64,000 nt of DNA, taken from contig NZ_JAIEUJ010000001.1 of the NCBI RefSeq assembly GCF_019802285.1, forward strand, positions 124,001 through 188,000, read 5' to 3'. Positions 1-9,349 of the stretch are shown here, one piece after another. The notes beneath the pieces are model-generated. The model saw only the letters and a program-made list of their open reading frames with translations, was not told the DNA's origin and ran no database searches. The translations under genes were made by a program, and so were the position numbers. Numbering within the stretch: position 1 is the stretch's first letter; every line of letters starts with the position of its first letter. Source of the stretch: Novilysobacter antarcticus (GTDB lineage Bacteria; Pseudomonadota; Gammaproteobacteria; Xanthomonadales; Xanthomonadaceae).

Positions 1-1
1 G

Positions 2-688
2 CTGTTGGCGGCGCTGCTGCTGCAGTTCCGTCCGGAGTCGTGCGTGGTGTTCTGCAACATGCGCCGTGACACCGAGGAGGTCGTCGAATCGCTCGCCCAT
101 TACGGTTTCACGGCACTTGCACTGCACGGCGACATGGAGCAGCGCGACCGCGACGAGATCCTGCTGCGCTTCGCCAATCGCAGCTGCAGCGTCCTGGTCG
201 CCAGTGATGTGGCCGCGCGTGGGCTGGATGTCGAGGATCTGGCCGCGGTCGTCAATTACGAGCTGCCGACCGACGCGGACACCTACGTGCACCGGATCGG
301 GCGGACCGGCCGCGCGGGCCGCGAAGGACTGGCGCTGAGCCTTTGTGCGCCGGCCGAGGTGTCGCGTGCGGAGATGATTGCCCTGCATACCGGCACGCCG
401 CTGGAGTGGGTGCGCGCAACGCCGCTTGCGGGCAAGGCCACCGGTGTCGTCCCCGCGGCGATGGTCACCTTGCGCATCGACGGCGGCAAGACCGACAAGC
501 TGCGTCCGGGCGATATCGTCGGCGCGCTGACCGGGGATGCTGGTCTGCCGGCCTCGGCAATCGGCAAGATCGACGTGTTCGCGAGACGCTCCTACGTTGC
601 CGTCGCGCGAGGCAAAGCCGACGCTGCGCTCGCGCGGTTGCGCGAAGGCAAGATCAAGAACCGGCGCTTCCGTATCCAGCGCATCTGA
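2..688 (+). CDS. dbpA: ATP-dependent RNA helicase DbpA, C-terminal part (5' end outside window)
   Basis: This is the C-terminal 228 residues of a DEAD-box RNA helicase; the reading frame is open to the left edge, so the N-terminal RecA domain lies outside the window. Helicase domain 2 is visible, with motif V (ASDVAARGLD) and motif VI (HRIGRTGRAG). The last ~75 residues (GVVPAAMVTLRIDGG onward, ending KIKNRRFRIQRI) resemble the DbpA RNA-binding domain that targets 23S rRNA hairpin 92, which separates DbpA from RhlE, RhlB and SrmB. Expected role: late 50S ribosomal subunit assembly. The next gene, on the opposite strand, ends 8 bp away. Confidence 0.9.
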   Translation: MLAALLLQFRPESCVVFCNMRRDTEEVVESLAHYGFTALALHGDMEQRDRDEILLRFANRSCSVLVASDVAARGLDVEDLAAVVNYELPTDADTYVHRIGRTGRAGREGLALSLCAPAEVSRAEMIALHTGTPLEWVRATPLAGKATGVVPAAMVTLRIDGGKTDKLRPGDIVGALTGDAGLPASAIGKIDVFARRSYVAVARGKADAALARLREGKIKNRRFRIQRI

Positions 689-696
689 CTGGCCGG

Positions 697-1641
697 TTAC
701 TCGACGACGGTCTTCGACTCCGCGGTCGCGAGCATCTCCGGGTGTCCACCGCGACGCGGCTTGCCCAGCAGCGGGTAGATGAAGACCGCGACCAGGATGA
801 TCGCCACGCCGAGGTAGAACTGCAGGCTCAACTCGTGCTGCTCGCCCAGCAGCACGATGGCGAGCGCAATGGCGTAGACCGGTTCCAGGTTCACTGCCAG
901 CTGCGCCGAGAACGCGCTCATGTGGCGCAGGGCCGCCAGCGACAGGGCGAACGGCAACAGCGTGCAGCCCAAGGCCAGCACCAGCAACCAGCCGATGTCG
1001 CGCGCGCCGGGCAGCGTCAGCAGGTCGGTATTGCCGAGCACCGGCAGGACGTAGGGAAGCACGGGCGCCAGCAATGTCAGGGCCAGGGTTCCCGCACCCA
1101 GTTCCAGCGCGGTCACCGTCAGCGGATCGGCGTGCTCGACCAGACGCTTGTTCAGCGAACCAAACAGCGCCACCAGCAGCGCAGATACGGCACCCACAAC
1201 AATGCCGATGCGCATGCCGTCTGGCACTCCGCCAACGACCAGCGCCACTCCGGGGAGAACGGCCACGCCGAGCATGAAGTCGCGCCGCGAGAATCGGCTG
1301 CGCGCCAGCCACGGCTCCACCAGCGCGGTGAACACGGTGGCCAGTGCGATGCAGGTCGCGCCGATGGAGGCGTTGGACAGTTTGATCGCGGCGTAGAAGG
1401 TCAGCCAGTGCAGTGCCACTAGCACGCCGATGCCGGCGTAGGCCCAGAGCAATCGTGCGGGCATTGCACGCAGTCCGCGCCAGACCCGGGGCACCAGCGC
1501 CAGCGCTGCGGTCACCATCAACATCCGCCACCACACCAGCGGCAGCGCAGCCAGGGTGATCACCTTGCCGAGGATGGCCGTGAATCCCCACAACACCACG
1601 CAAAAATGGATCTGCACAAAGGCTTTGTTGGTCGGGGTCAT
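697..1641 (-). CDS. DMT-superfamily (EamA) membrane transporter
   Basis: Integral membrane protein of about 314 residues with roughly ten hydrophobic segments arranged as two EamA repeats, typical of the drug/metabolite exporter superfamily. I chose the ATG giving MTPTNKAFVQIHF because the first membrane helix follows directly; an in-frame start 16 codons upstream would add a polar, uncharacteristic leader. The substrate cannot be read from the sequence; family members export amino acids, metabolites or drugs. It converges on dbpA with an 8-bp gap and shows no operon partner. Confidence 0.85.
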   Translation of the reverse strand: MTPTNKAFVQIHFCVVLWGFTAILGKVITLAALPLVWWRMLMVTAALALVPRVWRGLRAMPARLLWAYAGIGVLVALHWLTFYAAIKLSNASIGATCIALATVFTALVEPWLARSRFSRRDFMLGVAVLPGVALVVGGVPDGMRIGIVVGAVSALLVALFGSLNKRLVEHADPLTVTALELGAGTLALTLLAPVLPYVLPVLGNTDLLTLPGARDIGWLLVLALGCTLLPFALSLAALRHMSAFSAQLAVNLEPVYAIALAIVLLGEQHELSLQFYLGVAIILVAVFIYPLLGKPRRGGHPEMLATAESKTVVE

Positions 1642-1758
1642 CGCGTTCGGCCGTATCAGCCGTGCATTGTGCGCAATGGAGCTCCGCAAAGGCGAGTGTT
1701 ATCTCCTTGCGGAGCGCTCATTGACGATGGGCACGGATGGTCAGGGCAGGCCCCGCGC

Positions 1759-2229
1759 CTAGTGGGCGTTGCGGGCGGCGTCCTCGCTGGACGCAGGACT
1801 CGATTGCCACGGGTCATAGCTGGCGAACCACCACATGTGGCCCTCGATATCGAGGCAACCGTAGCCACGGCCACCGTATTCCTGGTCGGCGATATCACGG
1901 ATGATTTCGGCACCTGCCGCGACCGCGCGGGCGTAATGGGCATCCGGGTCGGGCACGATCACGCAGGTGGTCTGCGTCTCGCGGCCGTTGATCTGGTCGG
2001 GTTGGACGATGCGACGCTGCCACCGGTCGGGAACCTTTTCCGGCACCAGTTCATCTCTGGCCGAGCCCAGCATCACCATGCCGCCTTCCAGGACGAGCTG
2101 CGCATGGTGGACGATGCGCTCGTCGGCGTGGACGGTCAGGCGCTCGAAGCCGAACGCTTCACACAGCCAGTCGATAGCGACGTGGGCGTTGCGGTACTGC
2201 AGGCACGGGATGATCGTGCTGTTGGGCAT
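1759..2229 (-). CDS. VOC-fold protein (glyoxalase/bleomycin-resistance family, PhnB-like)
   Basis: A 156-residue protein starting MPNSTIIPCLQYRNA. One vicinal-oxygen-chelate module pair is visible: the strand LQYRNAHVAIDWLCEAFGF, the segment HHAQLVLEGGMVMLGSA, and the C-terminal GYGCLDIEGHMWWFASY. Such proteins are metal-dependent lyases, isomerases or binding proteins; this subgroup is usually annotated only as glyoxalase family, and I cannot name a substrate. Its start lies 4 bp downstream of the stop of the 101-aa gene at 2234-2539, so the two are probably co-transcribed. Confidence 0.85.
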   Translation of the reverse strand: MPNSTIIPCLQYRNAHVAIDWLCEAFGFERLTVHADERIVHHAQLVLEGGMVMLGSARDELVPEKVPDRWQRRIVQPDQINGRETQTTCVIVPDPDAHYARAVAAGAEIIRDIADQEYGGRGYGCLDIEGHMWWFASYDPWQSSPASSEDAARNAH

Positions 2230-2233
2230 GGGG

Positions 2234-2539
2234 CTACTCCCGGACGTCGGACTCGTCGTCTTCGAATTCCGCGAGGACGTCCAGCTTGAATGCGAGGGCT
2301 TCGACTGTTTCACGCACGCGCTCGGCGGCGGCATCGTCGGGGGCCTCGACCTCGATGACGTGCATGCCCGGACCGTTGTCTTCATACAGGCCGGCGGAGC
2401 TGGAATCGGGGTCGTCCATATGCGGCATGAGGTCGACGATTTCCTCGACCCGCTCGATACCGGGAAGGCTGGTCAACAGGTCGCGGATGGCCCGACTGGC
2501 ATCGTCACTGCCGGTAATCCGGATGCGTAGCTGTGGCAT
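2234..2539 (-). CDS. Hypothetical protein, 101 aa, acidic
   Basis: Small cytoplasmic protein (MPQLRIRITG... EFEDDESDVRE), no signal peptide or membrane segment, acidic C-terminus. The alternation of short strands (LRIRITG, GMHVIEVEAP) with helices (DDASRAIRDLLTSL, DDAAAERVRETVEAL) suggests a small alpha/beta, ferredoxin- or ACT-like fold; this is only an impression from the pattern. It lies 4 bp upstream of the VOC gene, so the pair likely forms a two-gene operon. I do not recognise the family. Confidence 0.7.
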   Translation of the reverse strand: MPQLRIRITGSDDASRAIRDLLTSLPGIERVEEIVDLMPHMDDPDSSSAGLYEDNGPGMHVIEVEAPDDAAAERVRETVEALAFKLDVLAEFEDDESDVRE

Positions 2540-2665
2540 GGAATGAACCTTGTGGGGAAGGTGGGCTCAGGCTAGGCAGCGCGCGCGCAAAAGCACGTGA
2601 CGGAGCGGCGCCACCTGCGTTTGCCATTCATCCGATGCCGAAGCCGTGCAGACGCGGCGGCACGC

Positions 2666-3625
2666 TCAGCGCGTGGGTGTATCGCGTACGGGCAGGGGGA
2701 TATTGCACAGATCGATGTGACCGGCGCTGGACTTGTACCAGTCATCGCGCCGGTTGCGGCGCGCTTCGGTCACCGCCGCAAACGTGGGGCTGTCGGTCCG
2801 CAGCAACTGCAGGCGCTCGCGCTGCGCGGGTGGTACTTCGCTCGCCAGTAGGACTGCCTTGATCGGCGTGCGATCCGCGGCGTCCTCGTAGACCCCCATC
2901 GGCTCGGGGCCGCGCGGCGTAGCCGACAGCAACTCCATGCCACGTACGACCCGGCCGACCAGGGTGATGTTGCGATCCAGCTGTCGCGGCGACTGGCCAA
3001 TGACGACGTACAGCTCGGCGCCGTTGCTGGAATCGGCGGCCGTGTCCCGCCCCGCACCGAGCGTGCCGTAGCAGTGCGTCATCCAGGCTTTACCGCTGGC
3101 GGGGTCCTGCGCTGCAGGGAAGCCGTCGACAAACCCGACGTGTGGGGCCCAGCCATCGGGGTCGGGGAGTTGGGTGAACGACAACCCGGCGGCGGCTCGT
3201 TCAAACTCCGCCGGAAGCTGCGTGCGCGCACGCCCCAGCGAACGTGCCCCAGCTTCCCCGGCTTCCGGGTCGCCAAACTGGACGACGAAATTGTCCTGTG
3301 CGCGGTAGATGCTCAGACCGTCCCAGAAGTGATCGCGGGCGAGGGCGCGGATGTTGGCCACGTGCTCGGGAGCGAAGCCCGGAGCCAGTTCGATCACCAC
3401 GCGTCCGCCGGCCAGATCCATGTACAGGGTGTCGGCGGGATCCGGCGTGCGCCAGTCCGCGTCCGGGGAGGCGGCGAGAATTTCGCTGACCGATAGGGCC
3501 TTTACCGGCGCCTCGGAGGTGGCTGGGTTGGGCGAATCTGCCGCGCGGGCCGACGGCAAAGCCAGCGAGACGCTCAGCAAGGCGCAGGACAGCAACTTGG
3601 TCGACAGCAGGCGCGGGGTTGGCAA
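2666..3625 (-). CDS. Secreted cyclophilin-type peptidyl-prolyl isomerase
   Basis: About 319 residues. The cyclophilin core appears as [39 protein letters not shown] (the divergent counterpart of the FHRVI..FMIQGGD motif) and [15 protein letters not shown] propose a TTG start at 3625 because it gives a clean signal peptide ([14 protein letters not shown] then a hydrophobic run ending SARA|AD), whereas longer in-frame starts add arginine/proline-rich sequence that looks non-coding. Export to the periplasm is inferred, with a role in folding secreted or outer-membrane proteins. The C-terminal ~70 residues have no obvious homologue in minimal cyclophilins. Confidence 0.8.
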   Translation of the reverse strand: MPTPRLLSTKLLSCALLSVSLALPSARAADSPNPATSEAPVKALSVSEILAASPDADWRTPDPADTLYMDLAGGRVVIELAPGFAPEHVANIRALARDHFWDGLSIYRAQDNFVVQFGDPEAGEAGARSLGRARTQLPAEFERAAAGLSFTQLPDPDGWAPHVGFVDGFPAAQDPASGKAWMTHCYGTLGAGRDTAADSSNGAELYVVIGQSPRQLDRNITLVGRVVRGMELLSATPRGPEPMGVYEDAADRTPIKAVLLASEVPPAQRERLQLLRTDSPTFAAVTEARRNRRDDWYKSSAGHIDLCNIPLPVRDTPTR

Positions 3626-3722
3626 GGGCGGCTCCAGCTCGGCAAGCGTTCGGAAGGTCGCCCGATTCTGGGGGAAGCCCGATGCAACCGCCAATGCCGC
3701 GTCGCCGGCTTCGCCCCTTGCC

Positions 3723-4970
3723 TCAGTCGGCGTACCTGGCGATGAAGTCGCGCAGCTGCGGATACACCTGCCCGCGCCAGCGGCGACCGCTGAAGATGCC
3801 GTAGTGGCCGGCGCCCTCGATGGTGGTGTGGAGGTGGTCGGCTTCGGCAATGCCGGTGCACAGATCATGCGCCGCACGGGTCTGGCCCGGCCCGGAAATA
3901 TCGTCCAGCTCACCCTCGATGGTCATCAGCGCCGTGCCGGTGATGGCGGCCGGATTGACGCGCTCGCCAGCGACGTCCCACAGGCCACGCGGCAACAGAT
4001 GGTCCTGGAACACGGTCTTGATCGTGTCCAGATAGTAGGCGGCCGGCATGTCGAGTACTGCGTTGTAGTCGTCGTAGAACGTGCGGTGCGACTGGGCGTC
4101 GTCCAGGTCGCCGTTGAGCACGTCCTGGTAGAACTTCATGTGCGACTGCGCGTGGCGCTCGGGATTCATGGCCATGAATCCGCTGTGCTGGAGAAAGCCC
4201 GGATACACCTTGCGGCCGCGGCCGGGGTAGTTGTGCGGCACCTCATGAATCAGGTTTTCGCTGAACCACGAAAGCGGCTTGTGCGTGGCCAGGTCATTGA
4301 CCTGGGTGGGGCTTTCGCGGGTGTCGATCGGCCCGCCCATCATCACCATCGAGCGCGGGGTCTGCTCACCGCGCGAGGCCATCAGCGAAACCGCCGCGAG
4401 TACCGGGACCGTCGGCTGGCAAACGCTGACCACGTGCAGGTTGTCGGCGCCGATGAAACGGATGAACTCCTGGATGTAGGCGATGTAGTCGTCCAGGGTG
4501 AACTCGCCCTCGCTGACCGGGATCATGCGCGCGTCGGTCCAGTCGGTGATGTACACCTTGTGGTCGCGCAGCATCGTGCGCACCGTGTCGCGCAGCAAGG
4601 TGCTGTGGTGACCCGACAGCGGGGCGACTACGAGGACCGGCGGCTGGCCGCGCATTTCGGTGAGGTTGCCGGCGTCGTCGGTGTAGCGCTTGAAGCGCAG
4701 CAACCGGCAGAACGGCTTGTGCACCATCTCGCGCTCGATCACCGGATGGTCTACGCCATCAAACTCGATGGAATGGATGCCGAACTCGGGTTTCTCGTAG
4801 TCCTTGCCGATGCGGTACATCAGCTCGCAGGCGGCCGCGAACTGGTCGGCGCCGGGCAGCTTGCCGAGCCAGGTGTTGGAGCCGCCAAAAATTTTCGCGG
4901 CCGCGTCAGCCCAATAGGTCATCGGCGCCATCCACGCGCGGTTGAACTCGTGCATCTGGTAAAGCAGCAT
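3723..4970 (-). CDS. phaZ: Intracellular polyhydroxyalkanoate depolymerase (PhaZ)
   Basis: A 415-residue alpha/beta hydrolase of the intracellular PHB depolymerase family, which hydrolyses native storage granules to 3-hydroxyacids. The lipase-box-like motif [10 protein letters not shown] carries Cys184 as nucleophile instead of serine, as in Ralstonia PhaZ1. Downstream acid and base candidates sit in [13 protein letters not shown] and [14 protein letters not shown]. Length and the N-terminal [17 protein letters not shown] are typical. No PHA synthase (phaC) or phasin gene lies in this window, so it may serve polymer made from genes elsewhere. Confidence 0.93.
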   Translation of the reverse strand: MLLYQMHEFNRAWMAPMTYWADAAAKIFGGSNTWLGKLPGADQFAAACELMYRIGKDYEKPEFGIHSIEFDGVDHPVIEREMVHKPFCRLLRFKRYTDDAGNLTEMRGQPPVLVVAPLSGHHSTLLRDTVRTMLRDHKVYITDWTDARMIPVSEGEFTLDDYIAYIQEFIRFIGADNLHVVSVCQPTVPVLAAVSLMASRGEQTPRSMVMMGGPIDTRESPTQVNDLATHKPLSWFSENLIHEVPHNYPGRGRKVYPGFLQHSGFMAMNPERHAQSHMKFYQDVLNGDLDDAQSHRTFYDDYNAVLDMPAAYYLDTIKTVFQDHLLPRGLWDVAGERVNPAAITGTALMTIEGELDDISGPGQTRAAHDLCTGIAEADHLHTTIEGAGHYGIFSGRRWRGQVYPQLRDFIARYAD

Positions 4971-5050
4971 GTGAAGCCTTGGCAGAAAATTGGTGCGTCG
5001 CAGCGTAACGGAAACGCCGCATCGCTACGTGAATCAATGTCGCGGTGCGC

Positions 5051-5659
5051 TCAGTCGACCGCCTCCAGCGCAGCCAATCCGGCCCTCAGCCCGGGTCCCA
5101 GCCACAGGTGGGATCCCAGCGGATGCAGGCCGATGCGGGCGAAGCGGTCCCGGTAGAACCTGGCCGGGCGGGCCTGGAAGCCGACTGTATCCCCATCGAT
5201 GCCGTCGCTGCGGGTGAAGGTCTCCAGGAACGCGACCCCTCCGCAGAGGTCCGCCAGCGCCGGCAGCCCGCGGTCCAGCTCACGCGTGGGCAGATAGTGC
5301 AGCACGTCGCTGCAGACCAGAAGGTCCACGGGGCCGCACGGTCGCAGGTACTCGAAATCGCCAAAACGCGCCAGGTGCAGGTTGCGACGTGCGCCGAAGC
5401 GGGTAACAGCGTATTCGCTGCTGTCAAAACCCAGGTAGTCGATCTTCGGTCGCAGCTTCATCAGCGGGGCACGCCACGCTCCCTCGCCGCAACCGATGTC
5501 GAGCACGCTGCGGATCGGCCGCTCGAGGTGGTATTCAGCGGTCGCCACCGCAAGGGCGACCTTGCGCGCCAGTCTCGCCGGGCCACCGATCGCCGCGCCA
5601 CGCATCGCCGGGTCGCGGTACCACTGGTCAAAATAGGCCTGGTCGTATTGTTTGGTCAT
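5051..5659 (-). CDS. Class I SAM-dependent methyltransferase
   Basis: A 202-residue protein beginning MTKQYDQAYFDQWYRD. SAM-binding motif I is VLDIGCGEGAW, the acidic motif II region is IDYLGFDSSEYAV, and motif IV is VDLLVCSDVLHYL. The start was chosen at the ATG just before the conserved QYDQAYFDQWY block; an upstream in-frame start would add 31 Arg/Pro-rich residues that overlap hemJ upstream sequence. The substrate is unknown; proteins of this shape methylate small molecules or lipids. It is transcribed divergently from hemJ with a 91-bp gap. Confidence 0.85.
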   Translation of the reverse strand: MTKQYDQAYFDQWYRDPAMRGAAIGGPARLARKVALAVATAEYHLERPIRSVLDIGCGEGAWRAPLMKLRPKIDYLGFDSSEYAVTRFGARRNLHLARFGDFEYLRPCGPVDLLVCSDVLHYLPTRELDRGLPALADLCGGVAFLETFTRSDGIDGDTVGFQARPARFYRDRFARIGLHPLGSHLWLGPGLRAGLAALEAVD

Positions 5660-5750
5660 GGTGATCGCTGCAGGGGAGTAGGGGCGCACGGGTGGCGCGC
5701 GGCGTGCCATCCTAGCGCGCGAACCCGTCAGCCAAGGATCCGCCTGCCGC

Positions 5751-6203
5751 ATGAACGCCTATATCTGGACCAAGACCTTCCATCTCGTTTTCGTGATTGC
5801 CTGGATGGCGGCGGTGTTCTACCTGCCGCGGATCCTGGTCAACCTGGCCGAGGCCGGCGAAGAGCCGGCGGTGCGTGCGCGTCTGGGGCTGATGGGCCAG
5901 CGCCTGTACCGGTTCGGACACATCATGTTCGGCTTGTCCCTGGTGCTGGGCATCGTGCTGTGGCTGGGCTACCGGTTCCTGCCGGACTACCCGACCATGG
6001 TGGCGTCGGGAACCGGCTGGCTGCACGCCAAGCTGCTGCTGGTGGCCGTGTTGTTTGCCTATTACATCTTCAGCGGGCGCTGGCTGAAGGGCGTGCTGGC
6101 AGGGCGGTCGCTGCCCTCGTCCAAGGCGCTGCGCTGGTTCAACGAAATTCCCGTGCTGGGGCTGGTGGTGATCGTCTGGCTGGTCCTGGCAAAGCCTTTC
6201 TAA
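5751..6203 (+). CDS. hemJ: Protoporphyrinogen oxidase HemJ (CopD/UPF0093 family)
   Basis: A 150-residue inner-membrane protein with four hydrophobic helices. It oxidises protoporphyrinogen IX to protoporphyrin IX, the penultimate step of haem synthesis, in bacteria lacking HemG/HemY. The conserved first helix KTFHLVFVIAWMAAVFYLPR contains His11, the expected haem ligand, and GWLHAKLLLV carries the conserved lysine. Length and topology match HemJ rather than the larger copper-resistance CopD. Start ATG 5751 gives the standard MNAYIWTKTFH opening. Confidence 0.88.
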   Translation: MNAYIWTKTFHLVFVIAWMAAVFYLPRILVNLAEAGEEPAVRARLGLMGQRLYRFGHIMFGLSLVLGIVLWLGYRFLPDYPTMVASGTGWLHAKLLLVAVLFAYYIFSGRWLKGVLAGRSLPSSKALRWFNEIPVLGLVVIVWLVLAKPF

Positions 6204-6210
6204 GCGCGGC

Positions 6211-7932
6211 TCAGCCGTCCGCGCTGGCCTTGAACCGGTCCTGCACCGGCAACGTCACCGGCACGCCGTCGTCATTACAGGCCCCCGCCGCGCACACCGC
6301 TGCACGCAGGTAGGGCGTGGACTGCAGCATGAAATGGAAGATCGCGTTCTGCTCGACGCTGCCCCGCACCGCGGCGCTGCCCGGGCCGCGTGCCCAAATG
6401 CCCACGTCGTCGCCGCCGTGCGACTCCGCGGTCGCGGGGACCAGCGCTTCCTGCATGTAATCCGGTGCCATGGTGTCCACCAAGCTCAGGTCGGGGCGCC
6501 CTCCGGCCGGCTGGTAGTCCTTGGTGTTGTGCGGAAAGTTCTTCGGGCCTGCGGGCTGGGTATCGCTGGCACCCGTGTAGCCCGGGCCATTGGCGTAGCT
6601 CAGCGTGGTGTAGGGCATGTCACGGGCGTCACGCGCCAGCACGCGCTTGCCGTTCTTGTCCTCGCGGACCTTGTCCAGGATCGGGTTGCCGCGGGCCGGG
6701 TAGCCGACAAAGCTGAGCGTGTGCGCATGGTCGGCCGTGACCAGGATCAGGGTGTCGTCGGCGGAGGTGAGCCGGTCGGCGACCTCCACCGCCTCGGCCA
6801 TCGCGATGGTGTCGGTCAGCGCGCGGTAGGCGTTGCCCTCGTGGTGGGCGTGGTCGATGCGCCCGCCTTCCACCAGCAGTACGAAGCCGTTCGGATTACG
6901 GGACAGGCGGGTGATCGCGGCTGCGGTCATCTCCGACAGGCTGGGTTCGCCCGCCGGGTCGCCGGGGCGGTCGTGCTCGTATTGCATGTGGCTGGGCTCA
7001 AACAGGCCCAGCAGCGGTTTGTGGGTCGGCGCGGCGGCAAACTGCTCCGCGTTCCAGACGTAACTGCCATCCGGGCGGCGCTGCTTCCAACTGGCGATCA
7101 GGTCCCGGCCGTCGACGCGTCGGCCTGACTCCTCCGGATATTCGGGATCGCTCTGCGTGGAGGGCATGAAGTTGGTCCTGCCACCGCCCATCAATACGTC
7201 CGGGCCGTTGCCGTAGGGGGATTCGATCAACTGGCGGGCAATGTCGACGCACCCTGCGGCCAGCGCCTCGGCAGGCATGGCCGAATCCGACTCCCACCCA
7301 CGATTGGCGGAGTGGCTGAAGGTGGCTGCGGGTGTGGCGTGGGTTACACGCGTGGTGGTGACCACCCCGGTCGCCATCCCGCTGCCCGCCGCGAGCTGCC
7401 ACAGGGTGATCATCGGGGCATCGAGGGCGCCCTTGCAGTCGCCGTAGTCCGCGGACTGGCCGATGCTGATCACTCCTGCACGGGTCTTGACCCCGGTCGC
7501 CATCGCGCTCATCGTGCCGGCGGAGTCGGGGGTCTGCATATCGGTGTTGTAGGTCCGGCTCAAAGCGGTGGCCGGGAAGTGTTCCCAGCTCAGGCGGTTG
7601 TCCTCGCCCGCGCCGCCCTTGCGCTGGCCATCCAGGATCCGTGCGGCCGCGACCGTGGGCAGGCTCATGCCGTCGCCGACGAACAGGATCACGTTCTTCG
7701 CCTGACCGCCCATCGCGCCGCGCTCGGCAGCCTGAGCGGCGCCGTCGCGGAACCACCACTGCGCGCTCTCTTCCTGCGGCCGTTGGATCGTCGGCACCGT
7801 CACCGTCACCGCATGGGTTGCGGCATGCGTCAGTCCCGGTGCGCCCGGCGGCGGCGTGGTCGCGCACGCGGCAACCAGAAGGGCCGGGGCGATGAGGAGG
7901 CAGGCGGTTCGCAGCGGGACGTTGTTGTGCAT
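6211..7932 (-). CDS. Alkaline phosphatase (PhoA family), lipoprotein
   Basis: A 573-residue phosphomonoesterase. Metal-binding and catalytic motifs are visible: ILFVGDGMS, DSAGTMSAMATGVKTR with the nucleophilic serine in DSA, LLVEGGRIDHAHHEG, LVTADHAHTLSF and SHGGDDVGIWARGPG. The start MHNNVPLRTACLL gives a signal peptide ending LLVAAC, a lipobox with Cys23, so the enzyme is probably tethered to a membrane facing the periplasm. It likely releases phosphate from organic esters. It ends 7 bp from hemJ on the opposite strand. I saw no clear PHO box upstream. Confidence 0.9.
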   Translation of the reverse strand: MHNNVPLRTACLLIAPALLVAACATTPPPGAPGLTHAATHAVTVTVPTIQRPQEESAQWWFRDGAAQAAERGAMGGQAKNVILFVGDGMSLPTVAAARILDGQRKGGAGEDNRLSWEHFPATALSRTYNTDMQTPDSAGTMSAMATGVKTRAGVISIGQSADYGDCKGALDAPMITLWQLAAGSGMATGVVTTTRVTHATPAATFSHSANRGWESDSAMPAEALAAGCVDIARQLIESPYGNGPDVLMGGGRTNFMPSTQSDPEYPEESGRRVDGRDLIASWKQRRPDGSYVWNAEQFAAAPTHKPLLGLFEPSHMQYEHDRPGDPAGEPSLSEMTAAAITRLSRNPNGFVLLVEGGRIDHAHHEGNAYRALTDTIAMAEAVEVADRLTSADDTLILVTADHAHTLSFVGYPARGNPILDKVREDKNGKRVLARDARDMPYTTLSYANGPGYTGASDTQPAGPKNFPHNTKDYQPAGGRPDLSLVDTMAPDYMQEALVPATAESHGGDDVGIWARGPGSAAVRGSVEQNAIFHFMLQSTPYLRAAVCAAGACNDDGVPVTLPVQDRFKASADG

Positions 7933-8071
7933 GGAGTGGTGACCGGGAGTTTCGGAACGCTCCATTATGGCCGCAACTGTTGCGCGAGCCGTGCCGGTAC
8001 GTCTTGCTGGTGTGTTCGCAGGTGGCCGTCGGCTCCGCTATCGTTCGATTCGACCTTTTATTGGCAATGCG

Positions 8072-9349
8072 ATGACGATGGTTTCCTGGTGGCTGTCGAT
8101 TCCCTTCTGGAAGCGCGTGTTCGCGGGCTTTGTGTTCGGCGCACTCGCTGGGTGGCTCCTGGGCCCGGCCGCGGAAACCTGGTTCGGACCCTTGGGCACG
8201 GTCTATGTGACCCTGATCCGGATGATCGCAGTGCCTTTGGTGCTGTTTGCGGTCATCAACGCGGTAGCGTCCCTGCACGGGCAGAAATCAGTCGCTGCGC
8301 TGGGTGGGCGCACGTTCGCATGGTTTGCCGCGACCGCTGCGTTGGCCGTCTGCGTGGGGCTGGGCGTTGGTTGGGTGCTGCAGCCCGGTGCGGGCGTCAC
8401 CGGGCTCACGGTGGCTGCCGACTACGAGGTGCGGGTCGTGCCCTCGGTGGTCGAGGTCCTGCTGGATGTGGTGCCCGGCAACCCGTTTGCCGCGCTGGCT
8501 GAGGGCAAGATCCTCCAGGTCATCGTGTTCGCCGGGCTTGTCGGGTTCGCGCTGGTCAAGCTGGGCGAACGCACCACGGGACTGCGCAAACTGGCCGGTG
8601 AAGCCAGCGAGACGATGATCCAGGTTACCCGCTTCGTGCTGGAGATGACGCCGCTGGGGACCTTCGGCCTGATCGCCGCGCTGGTGGGCACCTACGGCTT
8701 CGAGAAGCTGCTGCCGCTGGGGATGTTCGTCTTTGCGCTGTACCTGGCCTGCGCGCTGCATATCGTGTTCGTCTACGGCGGCCTGCTGCTCGGTCACGGG
8801 CTCAATCCGCTGCGCTTCTTCCGCGGCGCCGCCCCGGCGATGCAGGTCGCGTTCGTAAGTTCATCGAGTTTCGCCTCGATGCCGGCGGCGATGCGCGCGG
8901 TGACCCACAACCTCGGCGTGGACAAGGATTACACCGCGTTCTCGGTGCCGCTGGGAGCGAGCATCAAGATGGACGGTTGCGGGGCGATCTACCCGGCCCT
9001 GACCAGTCTGTTCGTGGCCCAGTACTTCGACCTGCAGCTGGAACCGACACAGTACCTGGTGATCATGCTGGCTTCGGTCCTGGGCAGTTTCGGCACCGCC
9101 GGCGTCCCGGGAACGGCGATCGTGATGGTGACCCTGGTGCTGTCGGCCGCTGGCCTGCCGCTGGAAGGTATCGGCTATCTGGTCGCGATCGATCGCGTGC
9201 TGGACATGGCCCGCACGATGACCAATGTCACCGGGCAGATGGTGGTGCCGGTGCTGGTGGCCAGGGAGACCGGCATGCTCGACATGGAGGTCTACAACCG
9301 CGCCTCGACCAATATCGGCATGCTCGAAGGCGATCAGCCCCGCGAGTAG
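8072..9349 (+). CDS. Dicarboxylate/amino acid:cation symporter (DAACS family)
   Basis: A 425-residue sodium- or proton-coupled carrier with about eight membrane segments and two re-entrant loops. The serine-rich hairpin VSSSSFASMPAAM and the substrate/cation motif IKMDGCGAIYPAL (family consensus NMDGT..) are clear, as is NVTGQMVVPVLV near the end. The ATG at 8072 puts the first helix (FWKRVFAGFVFGALAG) at the usual place; a longer in-frame start adds 35 unlikely residues. Probable substrates are glutamate, aspartate or C4-dicarboxylates. Its 3' end overlaps the convergent Nudix gene by 16 bp. Confidence 0.9.
   Translation: MTMVSWWLSIPFWKRVFAGFVFGALAGWLLGPAAETWFGPLGTVYVTLIRMIAVPLVLFAVINAVASLHGQKSVAALGGRTFAWFAATAALAVCVGLGVGWVLQPGAGVTGLTVAADYEVRVVPSVVEVLLDVVPGNPFAALAEGKILQVIVFAGLVGFALVKLGERTTGLRKLAGEASETMIQVTRFVLEMTPLGTFGLIAALVGTYGFEKLLPLGMFVFALYLACALHIVFVYGGLLLGHGLNPLRFFRGAAPAMQVAFVSSSSFASMPAAMRAVTHNLGVDKDYTAFSVPLGASIKMDGCGAIYPALTSLFVAQYFDLQLEPTQYLVIMLASVLGSFGTAGVPGTAIVMVTLVLSAAGLPLEGIGYLVAIDRVLDMARTMTNVTGQMVVPVLVARETGMLDMEVYNRASTNIGMLEGDQPRE

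Noticed and set aside
3351-5156. Long 601-aa open frame on the plus strand opposite the cyclophilin and phaZ
   Set aside because: It is the antisense shadow of phaZ in high-GC DNA; the phaZ frame carries all family motifs, and the shadow translates to His/Arg/Val-rich sequence without domains.
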